Part shown: positions 24,225 through 33,010 of the stretch, piece after piece
Layout: the number at the start of each line of letters is the position of its first letter
Numbering within the stretch: the first letter of the stretch is position 1
Notes under the pieces: model-generated
Seen by the model: only the letters and a program-made list of their open reading frames with translations
Told to the model about the DNA's origin: nothing
The model's database searches: none
Position numbers and translations under genes: made by a program
NCBI GenBank assembly: GCA_050998615.1
Contig: JBPCQA010000040.1
Location: forward strand, 1-49,921
Source: JBPCQA01 sp050998615
Lineage (GTDB): Bacteria; Actinomycetota; Actinomycetes; Propionibacteriales; Nocardioidaceae
Direction of reading: 5' to 3'
DNA: 49,921 nucleotides

Positions 24225-25676
24225 ATGAGCCAGCGCAACGCACCCGAAGCATCCGGCGAAAGGCCCTTGCAGACAACGGGAATCTTCCGTCGTAAGCCAA
24301 TCGAGGGCGATCGCGACGAGGCCAGCACACTCGAGCGAAGCATCGGGTTGTGGCAGCTCACCGCTATCGGCCTAGGTGCGATCATCGGGGCGGGCATCTT
24401 CGCGCTGGCTGGCCCGGTGGCGAAGATGGACGCCGGGCCGGCGGTGTCCGTGTCCTTCGTCATTGCGGGCATCGCGAGTGCGTGCGCCGCGTTGTCGTAC
24501 GCCGAGTTCGGTGGCATGATCCCGAAGGCGGGCTCGGCCTACACGTACGGCTACGCGGTGTTGGGCGAGGTGGTCGGCTGGTTTATCGGCTGGGACCTGC
24601 TGTTGGAGTACACCGCGATCGTCGCGGTGGTCGCGATCGGCGTGTCGCAGTACGTCACGTTCCTGCTCGATGGCTTTGGAATCAACCTGCCGGCCTGGAT
24701 GCTCGGAGCACCCGGAACCGGCGGAGGGCATCAGGTCGACATCTTCGCGATCGTGTTATGCCTGGCCGTCGCCTGGCTACTCAACCGCGGCATCAAGACG
24801 AGCGCCCGGGTCGAGACCTACCTGGTGTTCATCAAGATCGCGATCGTGCTGGCGGTGGTCGTGGTGGGTGCCTTCTACATCACCTCCGACAACCTCACGC
24901 CGTACTTTCCGCACGGGCTGAGCGGCGCGGCAACCGGGGCGGCGACAGTCTTCTTCGCCGTGTTCGGCTACGACGCGATGAGCACCGCGGCGGAGGAGTC
25001 CAAGGACGCCGAACGCAATCTGCCCAAGGCAATTGTGCTGTCGTTGGCGATTGCCATGGTCCTCTACCTGCTTGCCGCCACCGTGCTCACCGGGATGCAG
25101 AACTACACCAAGCTGTCGGATTCAGCGGCCTTTGGCTACGCCTTCGACTCGGTTGGACTCCCGACGTTCGCCAAGATCGTCGCGTTCGGGGCGATCATCG
25201 GTATCATCACGGTGTTGTTCTCGTTCTGCCTCGCCGCGTCACGGGTCTGGTTCGCGATCAGCAGAGATGGGTTGCTGCCAGGGTGGTTCGCCTCGACGAA
25301 CGCCCGGCATTCGCCGTACCGGCCGGTGTGGATCGTGGGTGTCGTCGCCGCCGGCATCGCCGGATTCGTGCCGATCGGATCCGCTGCGGAGCTCACCAAC
25401 ATCGGCATCCTGCTGGCCTTCGTCGTCGTGTCGGCAGCGGTTATCGTGCTGCGCTACCGCTCCCCCGACCTCCCGCGCACGTTCCGTACCCCGTGGATGC
25501 CGTTCACGCCGTTGCTCGGCATCGCGTTCTCGCTATGGCTGGTGTCGAAACTGCAAGAGGTGACCTACTTAAGGTTCATCGGCTGGTTCCTGATTGGCGT
25601 GGTGATCTACGGGTTCTACGGCTACCGGCACAGCAAGCTCGGCCACGGCACGGTCGTCCAGACCGACGACGTGTGA
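24225..25676 (+). CDS. APC-superfamily amino acid permease (cationic amino acid transporter-like)
   Basis: 483 residues from ATG 24225. Twelve hydrophobic segments. Helix 1 has GLGAIIGAGIFALAG, the substrate-backbone-binding GxGxG break; the next loop SYAEFGGMIPKAGSAYTYGYAVLGE is the APC signature. ATVFFAVFGYDAMSTAAEESKDAERNLPKAIVLSL is characteristic of the CAT/YfnA branch. It should import amino acids, coupled to protons. The cytosolic N-terminus (~45 residues) is polar. No nearby catabolic enzyme fixes the substrate. A REP-like palindrome follows the stop. Confidence 0.92.
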   Translation: MSQRNAPEASGERPLQTTGIFRRKPIEGDRDEASTLERSIGLWQLTAIGLGAIIGAGIFALAGPVAKMDAGPAVSVSFVIAGIASACAALSYAEFGGMIPKAGSAYTYGYAVLGEVVGWFIGWDLLLEYTAIVAVVAIGVSQYVTFLLDGFGINLPAWMLGAPGTGGGHQVDIFAIVLCLAVAWLLNRGIKTSARVETYLVFIKIAIVLAVVVVGAFYITSDNLTPYFPHGLSGAATGAATVFFAVFGYDAMSTAAEESKDAERNLPKAIVLSLAIAMVLYLLAATVLTGMQNYTKLSDSAAFGYAFDSVGLPTFAKIVAFGAIIGIITVLFSFCLAASRVWFAISRDGLLPGWFASTNARHSPYRPVWIVGVVAAGIAGFVPIGSAAELTNIGILLAFVVVSAAVIVLRYRSPDLPRTFRTPWMPFTPLLGIAFSLWLVSKLQEVTYLRFIGWFLIGVVIYGFYGYRHSKLGHGTVVQTDDV

Positions 25677-25937
25677 TGGCGCGATGTGAAGCCTGTCCCA
25701 CGGTGGTTTTCGGACCAGGGAGCGAGCGCTAGCGAGCGACTCGAAACACCAATCCCGGCGGAGGATTCGTAAGGCCAGTTCGGAGCCCGCTCGGAGCCCG
25801 CGATAGATTGGCAAGCGGTGTGCCGGGAAGTCTGGTCGGCGAGAGGTCCGTCGCGGTCGGGCGCAGGCCCTTAACCCGGGAGGTTTCGTGACCCACCTAC
25901 GCTTTGCCGGCCACCTGACAGTGGTGATCGTGTCCAC
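25677..25937. other. Intergenic region before the antiporter, with REP copy 4
   Basis: The first half holds the REP-like palindrome at 25699-25751. The second half is GC-rich with the direct repeat CGGAGCCCG (twice, near 25780-25800) and GGGAGG at 25880. It might carry a structured leader for the antiporter mRNA, but I could match it to no known riboswitch. Confidence 0.35.
25699..25751. repeat. REP-like palindromic element, copy 4 (most complete)
   Basis: GGTGGTTTTCG at 25702 is mirrored by CGAAACACC ending 25750; the centre AGCGAGCGCTAGCGAGCG is itself near-palindromic. It lies 26 bp after the permease stop and could fold into a long hairpin. It shares its ends with the copies at 2621, 11213 and 21172. 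Confidence 0.65.
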
Positions 25938-27401
25938 ATGAACGACGTGGAGACGTTCAGCGTGGTGATCAGTCTGATCGCCGGGGCGGTGCTGGTCGCC
26001 GTGCTGTCCAATCGGGTGAGCGAGCACATCCGGATCCCCGCGCCCGCGTTGTTCCTCGTGATCGCCGCGGTCGCCTCCGACGTCTTCCCGGCTTTGGGCG
26101 GACTTTCGATCGTGACCGACGAGCGGATTGTCACGGTCGCGCTGATCTTCATCCTCTTCGACGGCGGTCTGCACATCGGCTTGGCCCGGTTCCGCACCGC
26201 GGCCGGCGCTGTGCTGTGGGTGGGCGTGGCCGGCACCCTTGTCACCGCGGCCGCGCTTGCCGCAGCCGCACACACGCTTTTCGGTTTCGAGTGGCGCACC
26301 GCGCTGTTGATCGGTACGGCGCTCGCTCCCACCGACCCTGCCGTCGTCTTTTCCGTGCTGGGCAGACGCGAGATCTCCGGTCGTTCCGGCACGATTCTCG
26401 AGGGCGAATCGGGCGCCAACGACCCGGTCGGCATCGCTTTGATGGTCAGCCTGCTCGGAGCTACCGGCGGAGGCCTGCATGCGCTGGCCGGTGGCCTGGG
26501 GGAATTCGCGCTTCAGATGGTTGTCGGCGGCGTGGTCGGGCTCATCGGCGGCTATGGGTTGCTCCAGTTGATGAGGCATGTGGCGTTGCCGAACGAGGCC
26601 CTGTATTCGGTTCGGACGATCGCCTGCGCCGCTCTGATTTATGGAGCTGCGACCCTGTTGCACGGCTCCGGCTTCCTCGCGGTCTTCCTCGCCGGCATCT
26701 TGATCGGCGACTCCCGCGCGCCGTACAAGTGGGAGATCGAACGCTTCGTCGCGGGCATCGCGAGCGTTTCGGAGATCGTCGCGTTCGCGGTGTTGGGGCT
26801 GAGCATTTCGCTGCGTGACATGCTGCGTGGGGACGCCCTGTGGATTGGGCTCGCGCTGGCCGGGTTGCTCATTTTCGTGGTCCGACCGGTGCTGGTCGGC
26901 TTGTTAATGGCTCGGGTCAAACTAGCCCTGGGTGAACGTGCGTTCGTGCTGTGGGCTGGGCTGAAGGGGGCGGTGCCGATCCTGTTGGGCATGTTCGTTC
27001 TCGGCGCCGGGATCCCTGATGGCCAACGGATTTACGGAATCGTGTTCGTTGTCGTGCTGATCTCCGTGGTCGTCCAAGGCGGCCTTGTCCCGACGTTCGC
27101 CGCGCTGTCACGCGTGCCGATGCGGGTTGTAGAGCCGGAACCGTGGGCATTGGGCATGCGCTTCCAGGACGAGCCGCACGGCTTGCGCCGCCACGTCGTA
27201 TCCGCCGGATCACCGGCCGACGGGAGCACGGTCGCCGATTTGCCTCTCGGCGAGTCGGCCTGGATCAGCATGATCAGCCGGGATGGGCGACTGCTTCAGG
27301 TGAGAGGCAACACCGCACTGCGCGCCGACGATGAGGTGCTGTTGCTGGCCGACCCCGACGCACAACTGGACCAAGTCTTCACGAACGGCTCGCGTCAGTA
27401 G
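25938..27401 (+). CDS. CPA-family potassium (or sodium)/proton antiporter with C-terminal TrkA_C domain
   Basis: 487 residues. Twelve or thirteen membrane segments; FILFDGGLHIG and APTDPAVVFSVLGRR plus LEGESGANDPVGIAL are the ion-binding ND-type motifs of the NhaP/CvrA branch. The last ~80 residues form a cytoplasmic TrkA_C-like domain (PLGESAWISMISRDGRLLQVRGNTALRADDEVLLLADP). That combination is typical of K+/H+ antiporters such as CvrA/NhaP2, involved in volume and pH control, with the TrkA_C module sensing a ligand (c-di-AMP in some). Ion specificity is inferred. Confidence 0.92.
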   Translation: MNDVETFSVVISLIAGAVLVAVLSNRVSEHIRIPAPALFLVIAAVASDVFPALGGLSIVTDERIVTVALIFILFDGGLHIGLARFRTAAGAVLWVGVAGTLVTAAALAAAAHTLFGFEWRTALLIGTALAPTDPAVVFSVLGRREISGRSGTILEGESGANDPVGIALMVSLLGATGGGLHALAGGLGEFALQMVVGGVVGLIGGYGLLQLMRHVALPNEALYSVRTIACAALIYGAATLLHGSGFLAVFLAGILIGDSRAPYKWEIERFVAGIASVSEIVAFAVLGLSISLRDMLRGDALWIGLALAGLLIFVVRPVLVGLLMARVKLALGERAFVLWAGLKGAVPILLGMFVLGAGIPDGQRIYGIVFVVVLISVVVQGGLVPTFAALSRVPMRVVEPEPWALGMRFQDEPHGLRRHVVSAGSPADGSTVADLPLGESAWISMISRDGRLLQVRGNTALRADDEVLLLADPDAQLDQVFTNGSRQ

Positions 27402-27440
27402 GACGCACGGAACGCTGATCCGGACCGACCGGTGACAGCC

Positions 27441-27998
27441 TCAGCGGGGGCTGGTGCCGGCCCCAGCCGTCACCCGGTTGGGCCGTCGCTCGATGAGCGC
27501 CGACCCGATGAGCACGACGGCCAACGCGACAACAGCGACGCCGAAGCTGCCCAGAATGTCGCCGGGGTAGTGGATGGCGTCGAAGACCCTGGCGAATCCG
27601 ATGATGACCGCGGCAACCAACGCCACTACTCCCCAGACCCGCGACAAGAAGAAGAGCAGGGCGAGCCCGATCGCGAAGGCGGCGGTGGCGTGATCACTGG
27701 GGAACGACTGACCCGCGGCGTGATGCACCAAGACGTCGAGGCGGGGATGTGTCGTGAACGGCCGCGGCTCGGTGTAGAGCTTAGCCGCCACCACGCCGAG
27801 CACGAATGCGAGCACCAGCGTGATGACGGTCTTGAGCACGCCCCACCAGTCGCGGCGACGCAGCGCCGCGATCCCCACCAGCGCGAGCACCAAGAACACA
27901 CCGAAGATGAGGTACTTGGCGCAGAAGCTCATCACGTCGTCGAGCAGCTGGCTGTGGCCGGCTAGTCCGTTGACGTCTTTGAGCAGGTCGTAGTTCAC
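27441..27998 (-). CDS. PAP2-family membrane phosphatase
   Basis: 185 residues from GTG 27998. Membrane helices flank the three phosphatase motifs: KLYTEPRP, SFPSDHATAAF (PSDH in place of PSGH) and RVFDAIHYPGDILGS. The Asp-for-Gly change in motif 2 is common in the undecaprenyl pyrophosphate phosphatase (BcrC) branch, which recycles the cell-wall lipid carrier on the outer face. That function fits but is inferred. Longer starts run through the padR promoter region and look non-coding. Convergent with the antiporter. Confidence 0.88.
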   Translation of the reverse strand: MNYDLLKDVNGLAGHSQLLDDVMSFCAKYLIFGVFLVLALVGIAALRRRDWWGVLKTVITLVLAFVLGVVAAKLYTEPRPFTTHPRLDVLVHHAAGQSFPSDHATAAFAIGLALLFFLSRVWGVVALVAAVIIGFARVFDAIHYPGDILGSFGVAVVALAVVLIGSALIERRPNRVTAGAGTSPR

Positions 27999-28204
27999 AA
28001 GGCGGTTCCTTACGCGAGATGTCGTGCCGAGCCTAAGGGACCAACCTGAAGAAACCGTGCAGCGCGGCGGTGTTAGACCCGGACTGAAGTCGAGACGTTG
28101 CCAGCGGGGTGCTCGCGCCGATGCGCGCCTACGCCGTCGTACCGGGCTCCAGTCGAGAACCAGGTGCGACGGTGACTCCACGACCGATCGTGCATCCCAC
28201 CGTG

Positions 28205-28221
28205 TATACACGTGATGTATA
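28205..28221. promoter_or_regulatory. PadR operator overlapping the promoter of its own gene
   Basis: TATACA (28205-28210), 5 nt, TGTATA (28216-28221): perfect 6-bp arms, AT-rich in a GC-rich genome, like known PadR sites. TATAGT at 28218-28223 looks like the -10, 7 nt before the ATG at 28231, so the transcript is probably leaderless and PadR binding would block polymerase. Confidence 0.7.
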
Positions 28222-28230
28222 GTGTGTTCC

Positions 28231-28767
28231 ATGTCCGCGTCTCAGGCCCTGCTGGCGCTGCTCGAACGAGAGCCTGCACACGGTTACACCCTCAAGCGCA
28301 AGTACGACGAACACTTCTCCCGGGCCCGGCCGCTCGCGTTCGGACAGGTGTACGCATCGCTGTCCAGGTTCGAAAGACACGGTTGGGCACGGGTTGCCGA
28401 CGTCGAGCCCGGCGAAGGTCCGGAGCGCAAGCGTTACCGGATCACCCCGGAGGGCGTCAGCGTCGTCGACAACTGGGTGTTCGAAGCTCAGCAGCCCGAC
28501 GTCTTTTCGACCAGCACTCTGCTGACGCGGGTTTCGGTCGCTTTGATGTCCGGACGTTCCGCGGAAACCGTGCTAGCGAACCAGCGAGCGACCCTCCTGC
28601 CGAGGATGCGCGAGCTGACGGCGGCGCGGCAGAACGCCGACGTTGCCGACGTACTCGCGATCTCCTATGAGCTAACGCATCTCGACGCCGATCTGCGGTG
28701 GATCGAGGACTCGGGCAGCCGGTTGGAGGAGGTCCGCGACGGGATGTTCGCCGGCAGCGATGACTAA
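28231..28767 (+). CDS. PadR-family transcriptional regulator
   Basis: 178 residues from ATG 28231 (MSASQALLALLEREPAHGYTL). The winged helix is typical of PadR: HGYTLKRKYDEHFSRARPLAFGQVYASLSRFERHGW, then a wing PERKRYRITPEG. The C-terminal half is the VirR-type coiled-coil dimerisation region (helices ending LDADLRWIEDSGSRLEEV). Such regulators repress adjacent multidrug ABC genes and are relieved by the drug. It overlaps the ABC ATPase start by 8 nt. A start 3 codons upstream (28222) exists but would sit inside the -10. Confidence 0.92.
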   Translation: MSASQALLALLEREPAHGYTLKRKYDEHFSRARPLAFGQVYASLSRFERHGWARVADVEPGEGPERKRYRITPEGVSVVDNWVFEAQQPDVFSTSTLLTRVSVALMSGRSAETVLANQRATLLPRMRELTAARQNADVADVLAISYELTHLDADLRWIEDSGSRLEEVRDGMFAGSDD

Positions 28768-29446
28768 CGTCCCGATCCTGGAGGCTCGGAAGCTCGAGCT
28801 GTCGTACGGCGACACGCGGGCCCTGCGCGGAGCCAGTCTGCAACTCACCGCAGGGGAGCGAGTTGCGCTGATGGGTCCCTCAGGGTCGGGCAAGTCATCG
28901 CTCCTGCATTGCTTGGCCGGGATCATCAGGCCGGACCGCGGTGAGGTGATGATGGAAGGCGCCAGACTCGACACGCTCTCGGAGTCGGCGCGCAGCTCGC
29001 GTCGGCTGGCGCGGATCGGCGTGGTCTTCCAGTTCGGCGACCTAGTGCCCGAGTTGACACTGGTTGAGAACGTCATGCTGCCGCTGCAACTCCTCGGCCG
29101 CAAGAAGCGCGAGGCTCGAGCCGCGGCGATGGATCTGCTGGACTCCTTGGACATCGGCGGTGTTGCCAATCAACGTGCTGGAGGGGTCTCCGGCGGCCAG
29201 GTGCAGCGAGCGGCGGTGGCTCGAGCCTTGGTGCACCGCCCGTCGATCGTGCTTGCAGACGAGCCAACCGGGTCTCTTGACACGGTCAGTGCGGAAATGG
29301 TGCTGGATGCGATGGTGTCCCTTGTCGCGCAGATCGGTGCCGTGATGCTCGTCGTAACCCACGACAATTTGGTGGCGGCCCATCTTGACCGGCATGTCGT
29401 GATGCGAGACGGAGCGCTCGCCCATGCGGTTGAGGCGTCCGGGTGA
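28760..29446 (+). CDS. ABC transporter ATP-binding protein (MacB/LolD-like)
   Basis: 228 residues. Walker A GPSGSGKSSLLH, Q-loop region GVVFQFGDLVPELTLVENVMLP, signature VSGGQVQRAAVARAL, Walker B SIVLADEP and the switch His in VVTHD. This is the type that pairs with FtsX/MacB-like permeases, and the next gene is such a permease with a 4-nt overlap. The PadR repressor upstream suggests drug or antimicrobial-peptide export or mechanotransmission rather than import. Confidence 0.95.
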   Translation: MTNVPILEARKLELSYGDTRALRGASLQLTAGERVALMGPSGSGKSSLLHCLAGIIRPDRGEVMMEGARLDTLSESARSSRRLARIGVVFQFGDLVPELTLVENVMLPLQLLGRKKREARAAAMDLLDSLDIGGVANQRAGGVSGGQVQRAAVARALVHRPSIVLADEPTGSLDTVSAEMVLDAMVSLVAQIGAVMLVVTHDNLVAAHLDRHVVMRDGALAHAVEASG

Positions 29447-31326
29447 GACACGCGGTTCTTCTCGGCCTGCGCCTTGCCGCGGCGCATACGGGCGCCGCGC
29501 GATTCCGGTCGTCGATGGTCGCGCTGTCGGCCGCCATCGGGACCTGGCTGTTGTTGTGCGTTGCCGCGATAGCCCGGGCCGAACAGTTTCAAGACCCCGA
29601 GTTGTATTCCAGCGCCGACATGAAGCGACTGCTGCTGGCAGTGGTATCCGCTGTGGCGCTGCCCGTCCTCGTCCTCGCCGCCACTGTCGGGAGGCTTTCC
29701 GCGGCGCTGCGCGATCAGCGACTTGCCAACCTGCGACTGCTTGGCCTGACACCGATCAAGACCCGAATGGTGGCAGTCACCGAAGTCGGAGGCGTCTCGA
29801 CTATCGGAGCGGGGCTTGGGCTGCTCGTGTTCGCACTGATGAGGCCGGCGATGAGTTACGTCGGCGTGGCCGGACGGCACTGGACTTCCGAGTCGCTTCG
29901 CCCACACCTGAGCGACTACCTGGTCGTTGTCGTGCTCGTCCCGCTCGTAGTGATCGCGCTGGCGGCGCTGCCACGTCGGCTGGACATCTCCGAGGTGATG
30001 GTCATGGCGCGAAAGGCCGCCGTGAAGCGGCCGTCGTCGCTCCGTATCGTGCCGCTCGTCGCCGGCTTGGCCCTATGTGGCTACGTGATCAGCCAGCGTG
30101 CGGCGGTGAATCCAACTGGGGGCGTCATCACCTGCTTTCTCGGTGGTGTCGTGATGCTCGGCGTCGGAGTCCTCATGGTGGTTCCGATCTTCGTGAGACT
30201 GCTCGCTGATCTGATGCTCCGGATCAGTGGTGGACCCGTGACCACGATCGCGGCCCGGCGACTCCAGGCGCAGCCCGCATCGGTGACGCGGGTGATCTCC
30301 GGCCTGGTGATCGGCCTGTTCCTGGTGACCGGCGCGCGATCTGTCGTGGTGGCGTTCGAAACGACGCCGCAGTACCTGGCCGCCCAACGACAGCTTACGC
30401 AGGAACAACGCATTGTGGTTCAGGCTACGTTCAGCGACACCGCCGCCGTGGTGGCGAAGGCGAAGCGCGTCGCAGGCGTACGCCGAGTGGTGGCCTTCTC
30501 GGCCCTCGATCACGATTGCGACCGCCGAGTCGGGGACTGCATGACTGCTCTCGTGGGTACTTGCGCCGATCTGCACATGGTGGCACCCCACCTGACCGGC
30601 TGTCGCGATGATCAATCGACGTGGCTCAACAGGCAGGGTGCAGTCGCGGACGCCTCCGTCCGCTGGAAGGCGCCGACGGGCAAGCCAGAGCGAGCGTCAA
30701 TCTCGCTGCCCGCTCCCACGACAGCGATCCACGGCCACGGCATCAACGAGATGAGCCTCCTCGGTGCCAACACGGTGTTCGTGCCACGCAGCCTGATCGG
30801 CCGCGGCCCGGTGTTGAAGCAGGCGCCCATCGACGTGCTTGTCATCGCTCAGCCGGGCCGCCGCCTGGCCGACGAGCTCACCTTAGCTGGGCTGCCCAGC
30901 AGCAACCATTGGGAGTGGGCAGACTACGACTTCGTGGCCGGGCTGCGCGCGATGGTGTGGGCGATCGCCGCGGTGATCCTCAGCGTCGGCCTGTTGGCAT
31001 TTGGCGTCGCCGCGATTGACCGCGCGCTCGGGAGACGGCGTGAGGTGATGTCATTGCAGCTCGTCGGAGTTTCGCCCCGGCTGCTGCGGCGTACCCAATG
31101 GGTCGAGGCCGCCCTACCGATCGTGCTCGGGGCGATGTTCGCCATCGGGCTGGGGTTGTTGGCGGGGGCGACCTACCTGTCGCTGGGTGACACGCTCATC
31201 CGGGCGCCGTGGCAGCAGTCACTCACGCTCCTCGCCGTGTCTGTGGTCTCGGGAGGTCTGATCGCCGGACTGACCGTCCTCGCCGCCAGTCCACGGATCC
31301 GCCCGGACCTGATCCGCACCGAGTAG
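29443..31326 (+). CDS. FtsX-like ABC transporter permease
   Basis: 627 residues from GTG 29443. Segments near residues 25-45, 63-80 and 120-140, then 165-185, 205-225 and ~235-255, a ~200-residue extracytoplasmic domain containing CDRRVGDCM and TGCRDD (possible disulfides), then AMVWAIAAVILSVGLLAFGVAAID and two more C-terminal helices. The two-block arrangement with FtsX-like helices is that of large peptide-resistance permeases of the BceB/VexP kind. The DQRLANLRLLGL and RREVMSLQLVGVSP coupling elements face the ATPase. Operon: padR, ATPase, permease. No histidine kinase is adjacent, unlike Bce systems. Confidence 0.9.
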   Translation: MRHAVLLGLRLAAAHTGAARFRSSMVALSAAIGTWLLLCVAAIARAEQFQDPELYSSADMKRLLLAVVSAVALPVLVLAATVGRLSAALRDQRLANLRLLGLTPIKTRMVAVTEVGGVSTIGAGLGLLVFALMRPAMSYVGVAGRHWTSESLRPHLSDYLVVVVLVPLVVIALAALPRRLDISEVMVMARKAAVKRPSSLRIVPLVAGLALCGYVISQRAAVNPTGGVITCFLGGVVMLGVGVLMVVPIFVRLLADLMLRISGGPVTTIAARRLQAQPASVTRVISGLVIGLFLVTGARSVVVAFETTPQYLAAQRQLTQEQRIVVQATFSDTAAVVAKAKRVAGVRRVVAFSALDHDCDRRVGDCMTALVGTCADLHMVAPHLTGCRDDQSTWLNRQGAVADASVRWKAPTGKPERASISLPAPTTAIHGHGINEMSLLGANTVFVPRSLIGRGPVLKQAPIDVLVIAQPGRRLADELTLAGLPSSNHWEWADYDFVAGLRAMVWAIAAVILSVGLLAFGVAAIDRALGRRREVMSLQLVGVSPRLLRRTQWVEAALPIVLGAMFAIGLGLLAGATYLSLGDTLIRAPWQQSLTLLAVSVVSGGLIAGLTVLAASPRIRPDLIRTE

Positions 31327-31391
31327 GCGTCGGTTCCCACACCTGAGCAATTCGTGTGAGAATGCCGGCGGACGAGAAGATAGGAGAAAGC

Positions 31392-31805
31392 ATGTCCCCC
31401 ACACTCGGACACGGCAAGGTCTGCTACCTCGAGATCCCGGCTACCGACATCGCAGCATCCGTGGCGTTCTACAAACGAGTGTTCCATTGGCAGACTCGCG
31501 AGCGAAGCGACGGAGCCATCTCCTTCGACGACCCAGTGAACGAAGTGAGCGGGACCTGGGTGCTGGACCGGGCGCCCATGTCCGAGCCTGGGCTCGTGGT
31601 CTCGATCATGGTCGCGGACGCCGCCGCGACGATCGACGAGATCAAGGGGGCAGGTGGTGAGATCGCGCGACCACTCGACCCTGGAGGAGACGAGGTTTAC
31701 GCATGGTTTCGTGACCCGGCGGGCAACGTGCTGGGGATATACCAGCAGGCCGGGCTTGCCGCGGATGGCTGGCCAGGACGACGTAACTTCCCTTCCCCGG
31801 AATAG
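31392..31805 (+). CDS. VOC-family (glyoxalase/bleomycin-resistance fold) protein
   Basis: 137 residues from ATG 31392 with GGAGAAAG upstream. HGKVCYLEIPATDIAASVAFYKRVFHW opens the first beta-alpha-beta-beta-beta module; VSIMVADAAATIDEIKGAGGEI, EVYAWFRDPAGNVLGIYQ forms the second, with the metal-site Glu region less clear. Typical small cytoplasmic VOC enzyme of unknown substrate. 65 bp downstream of the ABC permease, so it may belong to that operon. Convergent with alc. Confidence 0.88.
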   Translation: MSPTLGHGKVCYLEIPATDIAASVAFYKRVFHWQTRERSDGAISFDDPVNEVSGTWVLDRAPMSEPGLVVSIMVADAAATIDEIKGAGGEIARPLDPGGDEVYAWFRDPAGNVLGIYQQAGLAADGWPGRRNFPSPE

Positions 31806-31846
31806 CGGGAATCGGCGGTGTCGCTCGGCGTGTCGGCGAGCGATAT

Positions 31847-31866
31847 CCCGCAATTGTAATTGCGGG
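31847..31866. promoter_or_regulatory. Perfect palindrome between VOC gene and alc
   Basis: CCCGCAATT and AATTGCGGG are perfect 9-bp arms around GT. It sits 42 bp after the VOC stop and 47 bp from the alc stop. It may serve as a terminator hairpin for the plus-strand operon, but no U-run follows. Confidence 0.5.
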
Positions 31867-31885
31867 GATTGAGCGGGTCGGCGGG

Positions 31886-31916
31886 AAAAACCTGACGGCT
31901 CGGCGGGGAGCGTCAG
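31886..31916 (-). terminator. Intrinsic terminator of the uricolytic operon
   Basis: On the minus strand CTGACG(CTC) pairs with (GAGC)CGTCAG around a CCCGCC loop, followed by GTTTTT. It overlaps the alc stop codon, the last gene of the operon. Confidence 0.75.
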
Positions 31917-33010
31917 CCAATGGAGCGAGGACGGGCGTTGATCCAGCGCCTCTGAAGGTTGGCGAGCGCGTCGGCGGTGAGCTCGCCCCACAGCCGCAGC
32001 CGGCTCAGTCCGCCGTCGGGATACACATCCAGCCGGACATGCGTGCCGGGCGCCGCGCCATCGATGACGAACCGGTGCCGGGTGTCGGGTTGGACTCTGG
32101 TCTTCGGCACTAGGTCTGCCCACAGCGAGGGGTCGGCCAAGTCCGTCCGAGCAGCGGCGGCAGCCAGGTCGGCGCCCCGCGCGTCGATGGTCGACAGCCG
32201 CACCCAGCCCGGGGCGTTGCCGACGAAGTACGTCGTGTCGACCTCGACGTGGCGAACGGTGCCCAAGGCGGCGAGTGAGAAGACGGCGAGGTCGTTGCCG
32301 TCGCCACGGCGGCGGGCGTTCTCCCAGCCCTCCCCCATGTGCCGCGCGCGACCCGGCATGATGATGTTGGCAGGTGAGGCGTAGAACGCGTTGGAGCAGT
32401 CGACGACCCGGCCGCCGTTCTCCGCAGCCACCAGGTCGACGGTGCCGGCCATGAACCGAGGATCGGGCAGCACCTCGCCATGCACCCGGAAGCGGGCGAC
32501 CCCGCCGTCGGGATAAATCGAAAGTCGCACGTGAGTCCAGCACCTATCGTCGCCAACTGGGTAGGTGTTCGCGTCGTCTCCCGCCGCCGGCGTCTTCGCC
32601 ACCAACGTCTCCCACTTCGCACCCGGCAGTTCGTCGACGCAGGGATAGCCCTCCACAGCCGCCGCCTCCACCGAGATGTACGGCGGGCAGTTGCCCGTGA
32701 ACCACGAGGTGTCAACCACCACACCCTTGACGATCCCCGGCGCGCCGAGCCGCACTATCGCGTAGTCGTGGCCCTCGTCACGACGGCGGCGGGTTTCCCA
32801 GCCGTCGTACACCTTGCCCTTGTGCCCGAACTCTGACACGTCGAAGCGCGGGGCGCCGGGCTTGATGAGGTTCTCGCGCTCGGCGAACAACTCATCGCTG
32901 GCGCTCACCACGCTGCCGCCGAACGCCCGACAGGCCAGGTCGGGGTACGTCGTGAAGGCCGCGGCGGCGGCGGCGCGCTCGCCAACAGCAGCCGGTGTCT
33001 CGTCGCTCAT
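31913..33010 (-). CDS. alc: Allantoicase
   Basis: 365 residues. Two tandem homologous beta-sandwich modules are visible: DGWETRRRRDEGHDYAIVRLG with DTSWFTGN and EGWENARRRGDGNDLAVFSLA with DTTYFVGN; each has an IYPDGG(V/L)xRxRxxGE strand. This duplicated jelly-roll is the allantoicase fold. It hydrolyses allantoate to (S)-ureidoglycolate and urea. The start overlaps the allB stop by 4 nt, and a terminator overlaps its stop. A ureidoglycolate-degrading enzyme is not in the operon. Confidence 0.95.
   Translation of the reverse strand: MSDETPAAVGERAAAAAAFTTYPDLACRAFGGSVVSASDELFAERENLIKPGAPRFDVSEFGHKGKVYDGWETRRRRDEGHDYAIVRLGAPGIVKGVVVDTSWFTGNCPPYISVEAAAVEGYPCVDELPGAKWETLVAKTPAAGDDANTYPVGDDRCWTHVRLSIYPDGGVARFRVHGEVLPDPRFMAGTVDLVAAENGGRVVDCSNAFYASPANIIMPGRARHMGEGWENARRRGDGNDLAVFSLAALGTVRHVEVDTTYFVGNAPGWVRLSTIDARGADLAAAAARTDLADPSLWADLVPKTRVQPDTRHRFVIDGAAPGTHVRLDVYPDGGLSRLRLWGELTADALANLQRRWINARPRSIG

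Noticed and set aside
25752..25937. Possible c-di-AMP (ydaO) riboswitch upstream of the antiporter
   Set aside because: The gene type would fit, but I could not find the conserved ydaO core motifs in this stretch.
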